This document shows positions 6,901 through 13,893 of a DNA stretch of 13,893 nucleotides, one piece after another. Where the stretch lies: positions 1-13,893 of the forward strand of contig BBXU01003130.1 of the NCBI GenBank assembly GCA_001598975.1, given 5' to 3'. The notes beneath the pieces are model-generated. The model was not told the origin of the DNA and ran no database searches. It saw nothing but the letters and a program-made list of their open reading frames with translations. Position 1 is the stretch's first letter. Each line of letters begins with the position of its first letter. A program made the translations under genes and the position numbers. The stretch comes from Parachlorella kessleri (taxonomy: Eukaryota; Chlorophyta; Trebouxiophyceae; Chlorellales; Chlorellaceae).

Positions 6901-9900
6901 GAGTCAGGCCCGCAAGCACCTCTGCATGGCTTGGGGTGCAGGCGGGACCGTGAGAAGAAGAGCAAGGACAAGGGCAAGGAGCGCGACAGGGGTGGGGACC
7001 GCCGTGACCGTAGCCACGGCCGGAGTCTGAGCCGCAGCCGCAGCCGCGACCGCAGGAGGTGAGGCCAAGGTTTGGGCTCTCCTGATAGACCAGCACGCCT
7101 GGGCAGCTGGCATGGCTAGCTGTTGCCTGCTCATCAATCGGCCGGCTTGGAGTCCCATGTGTGTAAGCTGTGGGGAAGCCTGCTTTGCAGTATTGCTGAT
7201 GGTGTGGCGTGCTTGTCTGCCATGCCTGGTCTTGCGACCGCCTGAGTGATCCCTCCACCTGTGGTCTATTGTCACCAGCTGTCTGCAGCACTCGCACTCC
7301 GGAGACCCGTGCCCTGGCGTCGCAAGACATACCACTTCTGTCTTCCCCAGTGAGCGCTTCATGGTGTGCTGCAGCCGGTCCGAGCGGGACCGGGAGGGAG
7401 ACCGAGAAAGGGAGAGGGAAAAGGAGAGGGAGAGGGAAAAAGAGAAAGAACGGGAGAAAGAAAGGGAAAAGGAGAGGGAGAGGGAGAACAGTCGGCGCGA
7501 GAGGGAGGGGAGAGCCAGGTGGGTGTGGAGGTGCAGCTTGCTACTGGCGAGTGGTACATGATGTGCGTTCTGCTTGAACCCTGAGCACTTATCGTGGGTG
7601 GTAAACATGCGTGTTAGGACTGTGGGGAGCTTGGCGCTCTGATGGCACTCGTTTGGCTGCTATGTGCGTGCTGCATGATCCCTTTGCACGCAGCTTTAGA
7701 GGGAGGTGGTGCTTACAGGGGACTGTGAGCAGCCCTTCAACACGCCTTGCTTCCTTAGCACAGAGCAGGGGCAGGACGTGGCTGCCAAGCGTTCAAAGCG
7801 AGGTCTCCCGGTGCAGGCTAGAGCGGGAGAGGGCGGAGCAGGAAGCACTGGAGCGCAGCAGCAGGGACAGGGGGCGGGCCCGCGACCGCCGCTCCTCCCC
7901 GGTGCGCACCCGCCAAGGCATGGGAGCCCCACCAGCCAGGCCGCCCTTGTCCCCGCGGGAGGAGGCCCACCGTGGCGGGGGCGGCCGGCCGAGGCGCGAG
8001 CTCGACGGCTTTGGCCGCATGCCGGGCTGTCCTAGCCCCAGAGCCGGGCCACCTGGCCGGGGCTTTGCCTCCCCGCCGGCGCCACCCCCGGGGCGGCGGG
8101 GGGGCAGGCAACCCTCACCGCCACCGCCGCAGCGTCGCCAGCCGCGGTCGCCGCCGCATGACGAGCGCGGCGGCGGCAGCAGCAGGGCCCGCCCGGAGTT
8201 GCCGCGGCGGCGCTCCCGCAGCCCAGCGCAGCGTGACTCATCAGCACAGCGGCGCGCGGAGCCGCTGCCCTCTCCACGCGGCGAGGGGTCTGCAGGCCGC
8301 TCTGAGCCGCATGCGCAAAGGGATCGCTCCGGGGAGCGGGTGCTGGCCCCCCCAGCACGGCACAGTGACACCCGGGAGGGGGCTGGGAGGCCCGGGCGTG
8401 ACAGGGATGGGGATTCCAGAGATGCCCCCACCCCTCCTCGCCGCGCGCGGGGTGTGGAGGGCGGGGACGAGAAGGGCAGGCCCCTTGCAGAGGGCGGTGT
8501 TGCACCCCCGCGCGAGGGGGATGCAGTGCGGGACAGGAGTAGGGAGGAGGATAGGGAACAGTGGGACAGGCGCCGAGATAGGCTGCATGCTGCTCCTGCT
8601 GGGCCCCGGAGACCAATGGGTGGGTTGCTAGCCAGGGAGGTGATTAGGGAGTTGCTTACGTGTGCTGAGCTGAGCTTGGGGATGCATGGCTGTATTGCAG
8701 GTGCAGATTTGCTTGCGCGAGTGCAAGTGCTATTGCTGGCTCTATCGCCGCACTGGCCCAAGTTGCGATGTTAGATTATGTGGGATTTGCCAGTATCAGC
8801 TGCTCTTGGTTTCTGTGCTGTGCCTGGCGTCGCAATCAGTGGCCGATGTCTGGTTGAAGGCTTAAAGGGGGATCCCATGTTTATGGGAGTGGCGTAGAAG
8901 TGTGTGCTTAATCTGGTGCACCTGCCAGCAGCGCTTCCCTGCTGGTTTATTTGGGCTTTGTGTGGGATGCATGGCAAGCTTGACTCTACATGCTGCTTGA
9001 GGTTTGTTGGCACCCATGCTGTGAATGCCCCACCCCATGCCTCTGCATGATGCGGTGGTGCAGTGCTCACTATCCCTGGCACCCCGGCTAACCTCCCCTT
9101 CGGCAGACCCCATGCATGCCTTCATGACTCCCTGCTGGGGACATGTGGAGACCCCCTACCTGCATGCCGATACCCCGCTCCTCCTTTACTCCCTGGTGTC
9201 TGACTGCGCCTCGGCAGTGCTGCTGCTGCCGCCGCACCTGCCGCAGATCGGTGGGCGGAATATGAGGGGCGAGAGCGACACCGCATGTCTGTCTACTGGC
9301 ACGCCAAGCAGCGCGGCTTTGCCGGGTGCTACCTGCCCATCGCACAGCACCTGCTGGAGCTGTTGCCAGCCAAGGTCCGCTCAGGGGTCTATCCCAGCCC
9401 AGCCCAGCTAGCGGTTGCTTCGGTGATCTGTTCGGTCGGTGGTCAACCTTAGTAATCTCCCTCATGCTTGTGCGCATGATCAGCCGACTGTCGAGCATTT
9501 CCTTGCATTTGACCTGAGGATGCGTATGCTGCCTAGTGCTGCGGCGATGTCGCAGCAGAGAAATATGTGAGACCCGGCCTGCCGCCTACTGGGTGTCTCA
9601 TGCCTGCTGTGCCTGCTGCAGTCTGGGCGCCTGGCCAGCCTGCTGCTGCGCTTGCTGCGCGCGTACGAACTCCTGGCGCAATTCCAGACGTCAGCAGAGC
9701 AGGCTTTGAGGTGGGCTGCGAGCGGGGCACACACTTGACTTTCTGGTATTGGTACAGTTATGCGCTGGTGTGTGTGGCACATGCCAGTTCACATGGCGTC
9801 GCAACGCGCCTGAGTTTGGACACGGCACACCCAGCATGCTCTTGGCCGGCACCTGGCCTGTGCAGCAACTGGTCTGTGCGCTCCACAAGAGTGTGGCACT

Positions 9901-12900
9901 CCGTTTAGAGACAAACTAATCGACCTGGGTAATGTGGTGGCATGCATGGTCGTGTGTGATGGTTTAAGTAGCAGGCCAGGAGTATGCCTTACAGACACAT
10001 ATGTTTTGTTTGACATCTCTAGGCTCCACCAGGACCCCGCTGAGCCCGCTGTGCCCACCCGCCAGCTGACTGTGCTCATGGCGGAATGCGGCGCCGCCCT
10101 CAGCGGCCTAGCAGCCATGCTTGCGGAGCCGCTGGCTGGGCAGCCGAGACCCCTGCCTGGGTCCTTGCAAGGTAGGCCGACCGACCTGTAGTGAGAAGCG
10201 CAGTGGTAGGTCCTCTAGTGGGGCCCCAGCCAAGACTTGATTCCTTCTGGTTCGGATGACTCTGGCGGCGATCTTTGTATTTGTCTGGATGGCCGCGCTG
10301 GCAGCAGAGGTTTCTATCCTGGAGTTGAAGGTGCATGAGAGCGGTGTATGCCTGAAGGAGGAGCTCACCGCTGCTGGGCTGGCTTCTCTCCCTGTGTGCC
10401 CCACCCTGCTGCATGCTTGTAGAGCCCTGCCTGCCCCCTCCGGTGGAGCCGCCCCACCTGCTGCTGGCGCTGCTGGGGGCGAGGCGCCTGCTGCCCCTGC
10501 TGGCTGCCGTGCTGCACGTCCCCGCCGTCCACGGCGACATGCTGCGACAGGCGGTGAGTCGCCCAGCGTGCCCCTCGTGCTGACCGTGCTCTGGCTGCTG
10601 GGTCTCGGCCCTTGGCGATTTAAGATGGAAATGCACGTGACAGGAAGGGGTTAGACAGCAGTGTGGCGGGTTGCCCGCTGCGGGAAGAAGCAGGCAGAAT
10701 TGGAAAGGAAGGGCAATCTGGAAGGTACAGCCACTGGATGTGGAGGATGGGAAGGTGTGGCACTCGGCCAGTCTTGCCAAGTGTGAGTGCTAGTCGGGTA
10801 GGGGTAGGGGCAGGTCGCAGCAGCAGAGCAGCGAAGGGTTTTGCTGCGGTGGTGGGTGAACCACAAGGAGCACTAGGGCTACGATGTCCCCAGGAAGGCT
10901 CCATCGTACTGGAAGCTTGGAATCTGATACCAGGGATCTGCTTCCAACGCCGGCTTGACTTGGGATCCAGAGCCACATTGTTGGTTGGCGCAGGGTGAGG
11001 CCCAGGCCTCGCTCCTGCAGGCCGGGCTGCTGCACCAGCTGCTGCTGGGCGCTCGGCCCCTGCTGGGAGTGCTGTGCAGCAGCGCCGTTGGCGTGCGGCT
11101 CCTCGCGGCAGACGGCCAGCTGGCAGCAAGGCTGCTGCAGGTATGGTTCCATACCTGCAGATTGGCCCATGGTGCGGCAAGGGATCCTTCCAGTCTAGTG
11201 CTGCCGGTGCAGCACTAGACTGGAAGGATCCCTTGCCGCACCCCTGCTGAAAGAAAGCATTGGAAGGGCGAGACCTGATCTCTGGCTGGCACGATGTTGC
11301 CATCTTGGGGGTGCCCCTGACTCACAATCCCCATAGCACGCTGCACAGCTCGGTGGAAATGAAAGGTCGGAGCCTTTGCCTGTCACTGCTGGCAGGGTCT
11401 GGACCCCTCCAGCGTGCCAGCTCAGCTGCTGGAGAGGCTAGACAGCGTCATGCCAGCGCAGCAGCAGGCCCCCACCGGGGACGCAGGCGGCAACAGCGGC
11501 TCAGCAGGGCCAAACCCTGGGAGCGACATAGCAGCGGTCCTGCGGGACACGCTCATAGCGCATGCAGCAGTGGCTGACATGGTGGAGAGCACGATAGGCA
11601 GCCCACGGTTTGCAGCGGCTGTGGCCACGCTGTGCCACGCCGGGCAGCAGGGGGGCGCCGGCGCCACGGCGCCTCGACGGGCCGCCCTGCTGGCCCTGGC
11701 GCTGCACTGCGAGGCTGCCGTGCCGCGCCTGCTTGCCATGCTGCGCATGCACTGCGCCCTGCTGGAGCTGGCAGGCGCGCCGGCGGGCGGCAGCGGCAGC
11801 AGCGGGGACCACCCCACACCCCCCGGGAGCACTGCCGGGCAGAAGGCTGCAGCGCCGACCTCTGTTGCCGTGAAGAGCGAGCCGGCTTTGAATGGCAGCA
11901 GCAACAAAGGCGAGTGGCTGAGCCCCAGAGCGTCTGGAGGAGCAGCGGCGGCCGCAGCCCCGCCCCTGCTAGAGCTCCTCCGGTCTGGCAGGGAGTGTGC
12001 CGAGGCGGCCGGCCTGCTGGGGGCGCTGGCTGGGGAGGAGCACCCGGATGTGGTGGCCCGGTGGGCGCACCACGCGGAGGCGGTGCGGGAGGCGGCTGGG
12101 GAGGAGCTGCGGCGGCTGCCTGCCGGGCACTCCCCACCCACATGTGAGTGGCTGGTGGCAGTGGGGATGGTCTGGGGCGGGAGGAGGGGGGCTGTTCTCT
12201 TGCCCCCAGGTGCACTGCTCGACTTGCTGCCGGCAAAGCAATATAGTCACATGAGCCAACCAGCTGGCCTACTGTCGCCCAGACTGTACCTTTTATTAAA
12301 TGAAATTTCAGAGCCACGGCTAGTCAGTGATGACCTGGGCTGGCAGGGCAGGTTGTAGGTGAGGGAGTGGTTGCCTGCCTGAGCGGTGGGGCCATGTGGG
12401 TTGCTCTGCTGCAGCAGCTGCCACGACGCGCCTCACTCTCTTCCGCCTCAGCGGCCAGGCGTCCGCGGTGCTGCTGTGGAGGTCACGCGGCCTGCTGGGC
12501 CTGCTGAGCCAGCTGGACGCGGAGCTGCCGGAACTGGTGAGCTGCGTGGACTGTTAGCTATATGTGCTGGCGAGCAGGACATGCTCCCCAGGATTGGGGT
12601 TTGCAAGGGTACTGCATGTGGCGCTGCATGTTGCTGGCTCCTGCAGGGGCCACTAGCTAACACCACTGGTGCAGTGGCCCCGGCCGGTTTTTTCTGGGAG
12701 CGCAGCGCGCAGTGGGACTCAAAAGCGGCAGGGGCTAGGCGTGCCTTGGCTGAGGTGTGCGATGCGTGCTGCTGCTGCTGTAGGTGGCGGCCGGCGCGGA
12801 CGACCTAGTGCCTCCGGGGATGCGCTCAGTCAAGTGGGCAGCAGTGGAGGAGATATCCAGGTGTGTGTATGCGCACGTGTGCCGCTGCTGGCCGTTCCCA

Positions 12901-13893
12901 GGTCGCTTCTGCATGCTGTACTGGCGCTTGGTTTTGCCTTCCCCCGTGGTGCCTTACCCGCTACCTCCGCTAGCCAACACCCCATCAAGTTCTATGCCTA
13001 GTGCGGAGGCTTAGCTTCATAGCCTTGGCTTTGCACCCGCCATTGCCAGCGGCATCTGCCTGCCCGCGGTGGTCCTGCCCTGCCCAATGGCCAGGCCGAT
13101 GTGTTGACCGGGTGCTCCTCTTTTTTGCCCTGTCCTGAGGGCCTGTAGTGACCCAACCCTATGCAGGGATCCAACGCGGCTGTCTGGCACCTCGCTCACC
13201 CTTCGCCTGCTAGCCCAGCTGCTGTGGGCTCCTGCGGGGCGCAGCGCCGCCAGCTCAGCGCACGACGCGGGCGCGCTGCCCCTGCTCCTGCGCGCTGTGC
13301 TGACCGGGACGCAGCTGCTGGCCGCCTCGCACGCCGACGACCAATGGGGGGTGCTGGCGGGGGATTCCCTGGATGCTGCAGATTCCATGGAGGGGCGGCG
13401 TGCAGCGTTGGAGTTCCTGGGCGCGGCGGCAGCTGCCATGAGCACCTTCCTGCAGCACTTGCGCAGGTAAGACTTTCAATGGTAACAATGTGCAGCACGG
13501 TTGTGGACCGACGAGTGCTCAGTACCGCTGACCAACCAGAGGCCTGCCTGCCACCTTTTGCCTGCTGTGTCAGCTTCAGCGCGAGCGCATCTGTGCGCCA
13601 ACCGCCACCTTCCTTATGGCTGCCCATGTGGAGGGACGGCCGGCTTCTGCAGCGCCCCTCGCGTATGGCGTGGGCGAGGCGGCAGGGCCGCGGCCGTCTT
13701 CGGATAAGGCCTGCGACAGCAGCGGGCATGCCTGCACCACTGTGTGTGCTGCTGTGCGGCCCCCAGCCACCCCTGGCTTGCACAGCGCGGCGCCTCACCC
13801 TGCTGCTGCGCCTGCTGGGCTGCAGGATGCCCGTGCCCGTGAGGAGTGCGTCCCTGCTGTGGGCGCTGGTGAGGGCCCACAACCAGCTGGCGC
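2305..13893 (+). CDS. VIR: VIRILIZER homologue (m6A methyltransferase complex scaffold), 21 exons, runs off right edge
   Basis: Seen: exons at 2305-2400, 2489-2680, 2892-3924, 4237-4533, 4963-5064, 5590-5965, 6195-6265, 6482-6638, 6942-7058, 7351-7518, 7817-8619, 9247-9374, 9622-9710, 10023-10171, 10423-10553, 10994-11140, 11396-12143, 12415-12536, 12784-12860, 13167-13466 and 13574-end. All introns are GT-AG and all phases agree, giving about 1,874 codons, still open. Family marks: Val-Asp-Glu near residue 31; Pro-Phe-Leu then Leu-Val-Leu-Arg-Gly-x-Tyr...Val-Tyr-Gly after residue 97, as in the Virilizer N-terminal domain; Gly-Cys-Glu-x-x-Leu-Gly-Trp-Trp near residue 430; Leu-Arg-Ala-Tyr-Glu near residue 1195. 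Known: VIR is the large scaffold that holds MTA/MTB (METTL3/14), FIP37/WTAP and HAKAI in the nuclear mRNA m6A writer. A TAG stop at 2302-2304 sits directly before the chosen Met. Weakest joints: donors at 3925, 5966 and 9375, the acceptor at 4236, and the interior of the last exon. Land-plant VIR has more than 2,000 residues, so the C-terminus is missing here. Confidence 0.82.
4237..5965 (+). other. VIR: VIR exons 4-6: short helical start, then acidic Tyr/Asp/Glu/Gly region
   Basis: Exon 4 (4237-4533, 99 codons) starts with a helical piece (Leu-Leu-Arg-Asp-Ser-Pro-Val-Ala-Arg-Arg-Leu-Leu), then turns acidic with Asp-Asp-Leu-Tyr-Glu-Glu-Asn-Glu-Asp. Exon 5 (4963-5064, 34 codons) is Gly-Tyr-Val-Gly-Glu-Glu-Asp-Glu... 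to Glu-Gly-Glu. Exon 6 (5590-5965) starts Gly-Tyr-Asp-Asn-Gly and holds Asp-Asp-Leu-Tyr-Asp-Asp-Phe-Asp-Asp-Val-Tyr, a Gln5 run and Glu-Glu-Glu-Asp-Asp. Introns 3, 4 and 5 are all phase 1. Animal VIRMA also has an acidic Tyr/Ser/Asp region, but before its helical domain. The acceptor at 4236 was chosen because it keeps frame with the conserved Trp-Trp end of exon 3; the stronger-looking acceptor at 4138 does not. Confidence 0.65.
6308..6322 (+). repeat. Run of 15 G in VIR intron 7
   Basis: Fifteen consecutive G follow GGGGA, inside the intron 6266-6481. Such homopolymers are prone to length error in sequencing, so the exact length should not be trusted. Confidence 0.85.
6641..6659 (+). repeat. 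Five G-triplets with 1-base loops at the intron 8 donor
   Basis: The pattern G3-T-G3-T-G3-A-G3-T-G3 begins two bases after the exon 8 / intron 8 boundary (donor at 6639-6640). It is a textbook parallel G-quadruplex motif on the sense (RNA) strand. Confidence 0.8.
7395..7493 (+). repeat. Polypurine tract encoding Arg/Lys-Glu alternation
   Basis: Nearly uninterrupted A/G on the plus strand, with a few isolated pyrimidines (for example the C near 7451), inside VIR exon 10. It is built of degenerate GAG-AGG / GAA-AAG hexamers, so it is both a protein-level dipeptide repeat and a DNA-level simple repeat with possible mirror-type (triplex) symmetry. Confidence 0.8.
8620..9246 (+). other. VIR: VIR intron 11, the longest intron (627 bp)
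   Basis: The donor GTGGGT follows Arg-Pro-Met plus one base; the acceptor follows a CTG/CCG-rich tract ending CCGCAG. Phase 1 on both sides restores Asp-Arg-Trp-Ala-Glu-Tyr-Glu. The intron holds a candidate alternative acceptor at 9106 with an open Leu-rich stretch (see findings). I see no RNA gene or mobile-element end in the rest. Confidence 0.6.
10554..10993 (+). other. VIR: VIR intron 15 (440 bp)
   Basis: The donor is GTGAGT after Arg-Gln-Ala and the acceptor is GGCGCAG; both are phase 0. I find no convincing gene or repeat inside; open frames on either strand lack family features. Confidence 0.6.
11134..11161. repeat. 13 bp-arm inverted repeat over the intron 16 donor site
   Basis: TCTGCAGGTATGG-type arms (11134-11146 and 11149-11161) are perfect complements around TT; the core reads CTGCAGGTATGG-TT-CCATACCTGCAG. 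The exon-intron boundary (11140/11141) is inside the left arm, so the folded RNA would bury the 5' splice site. The large hairpin at 11171 starts 10 bases further on. Confidence 0.85.
11171..11242. repeat. Perfect 34 bp inverted repeat with 4-base loop in VIR intron 16
   Basis: Bases 11171-11204 and 11209-11242 are exact reverse complements, separated by CGGT. Each arm contains a GGATCC and a CTAG. It lies wholly within the intron between 11141 and 11395, so on transcription it would make a near-ideal RNA hairpin. I see no terminal target-site duplication and no coding content. It could be a foldback (MITE-like) element remnant, a small-RNA precursor or an assembly artefact. Confidence 0.9.
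13574..13893 (+). other. VIR: VIR exon 21 (partial), reading uncertain inside
   Basis: The donor at 13467 (GTAAGA, strong) closes exon 20 in phase 2. The acceptor at 13573 then gives a frame open to the window edge, ending in good helical sequence (Leu-Thr-Leu-Leu-Leu-Arg-Leu-Leu-Gly-Cys...Ser-Leu-Leu-Trp-Ala-Leu-Val-Arg). The first 200 bases look less coding in this frame than in the frame one base earlier, which is also open. An unrecognised intron or a sequence error is possible. A second in-frame acceptor lies 6 bases downstream (CAGCTTCAG). Confidence 0.5.

Larger units (their letters stand above)
6195..8619 (+). other. VIR: VIR exons 7-11: RS/RE/RP low-complexity region
   Basis: Exon 7 (24 codons) reads Trp-Thr-Val-Pro-Glu-Thr-Val-Pro...Glu-Arg-Trp-Glu-Met-Met-Pro-Asp. 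Exon 8 has Gly/Ser/Arg with Phe-Lys-Asp-Gly. Exon 9 has Lys-Asp-Lys and then Ser-Arg-Ser-Arg-Ser-Arg-Asp-Arg. Exon 10 is almost entirely alternating Arg or Lys with Glu. Exon 11 (268 codons) is Arg/Ser/Pro/Gly-rich with several Arg-Ser-Pro motifs. Junction phases 2,1,2,2,2,1 all match. RS and RE tracts are typical of nuclear-speckle splicing proteins; a role in tethering the writer complex to splicing or 3'-end factors is inference. A separate RS gene is unlikely, as no start or stop separates it from VIR and both ends splice in frame. Confidence 0.68.
9247..13893 (+). other. VIR: VIR exons 12-21: helical (ARM-like) scaffold, resumed
   Basis: Exon 12 contains Cys-Tyr-Leu-Pro-Ile-Ala-Gln-His-Leu-Leu-Glu-Leu-Leu. 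Exon 13 has Leu-Ala-Ser-Leu-Leu-Leu-Arg-Leu-Leu-Arg-Ala-Tyr-Glu-Leu-Leu, which lines up with the Ile-Ala-Ser-Leu...Leu-Arg-x-Tyr-Glu helix that follows the Trp-Trp segment in plant VIR. Exons 15-16 (His-Leu-Leu-Leu-Ala-Leu-Leu-Gly-Ala-Arg and onward) match the next repeats. Exon 17 (748 nt) has helices, a Gly/Ser/Pro linker, then Val-Val-Ala-Arg-Trp-Ala-His-His-Ala. Exons 18-20 continue Leu-rich helices. Junction phases 0,2,1,0,0,1,0,2,2 all agree. The scaffold order is therefore the family order, interrupted only by exons 4-11. Confidence 0.75.

Noticed and set aside
4237..8619. A separate RS-protein gene between two VIR halves
   Set aside because: There is no start or stop codon context at either end, and both ends splice in phase with VIR exons; RNA data could still overturn this.
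7793..8761. Long minus-strand open frame (322 codons)
   Set aside because: It is the antisense shadow of the RS/RP-rich VIR exon 11; the Ser/Pro/Ala/Arg composition simply mirrors Arg/Gly/Ser codons, and there are no family features.
11171..11242. Rho-independent terminator
   Set aside because: This is eukaryotic intron sequence, with no T tract after the stem and a stem far longer than a terminator.
11422..12317. Long minus-strand open frames of about 240-250 codons
   Set aside because: They are shadows of VIR exon 17, whose plus-strand frame joins its neighbours in phase and matches the helical scaffold.
1..13893. CRISPR array, tRNA, rRNA or transposase genes
   Set aside because: No regularly spaced direct repeats, no cloverleaf with A/B boxes that I could recognise, no rRNA motifs and no transposase-like protein.

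Overview
The window reads as nuclear DNA of a green alga (Chlorophyta). It is GC-rich, coding stretches are full of CTG/GCC/GGC codons, exons are interrupted by many GT-AG introns of about 90-630 bp with CTGCAG-type acceptors, and the proteins resemble land-plant homologues. I cannot fix the genus. There are no prokaryotic operons, CRISPR arrays, recognisable tRNA or rRNA genes, or transposon proteins.

Two divergent protein genes share a roughly 300 bp upstream region (2002-2304). Leftward, on the minus strand (2001 down to 20, continuing off the left edge), lie the first four exons of a HECT-type ubiquitin ligase of the UPL6/UBE3C group: a conserved N-terminus, an IQ motif split by intron 1, and the start of the alpha-helical region. 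Its catalytic HECT domain is outside the window. Rightward, on the plus strand (2305 to the right edge), lies a very large gene that I identify as VIRILIZER (VIR/VIRMA/KIAA1429), the scaffold of the N6-methyladenosine mRNA methyltransferase complex. I could chain 21 exons by hand, with every intron phase compatible, into an open frame of about 1,874 codons that is still open at the right edge.

VIR layout: exons 1-3 (2305-3924) carry the Virilizer N-terminal domain, a low-complexity linker and the first helical repeats, ending at the family-typical Gly-Cys-Glu...Leu-Gly-Trp-Trp signature. Exons 4-11 (4237-8619) encode about 700 residues. After a short helical start they are acidic (Asp/Glu/Tyr cassettes), then Arg/Ser, Arg/Glu and Arg/Pro-rich. 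Exons 12-21 (9247-13893) resume the helical scaffold, and the first of them align with the family where exon 3 left off. The unusual point is therefore a huge acidic plus RS/RE module spliced into the middle of the VIR helical scaffold. It is bounded by phase-1 introns on both sides, so it could be skipped in frame.

Other notable structure: a perfect 34 bp inverted repeat with a 4-base loop in VIR intron 16, a second hairpin over the 5' splice site of the same intron, a nested inverted repeat in the divergent promoter, G-quadruplex-type runs at or near VIR splice sites, and a near-pure polypurine exon encoding Arg/Glu dipeptides. All gene models are manual. Homology calls rest on remembered family features, not on a search.
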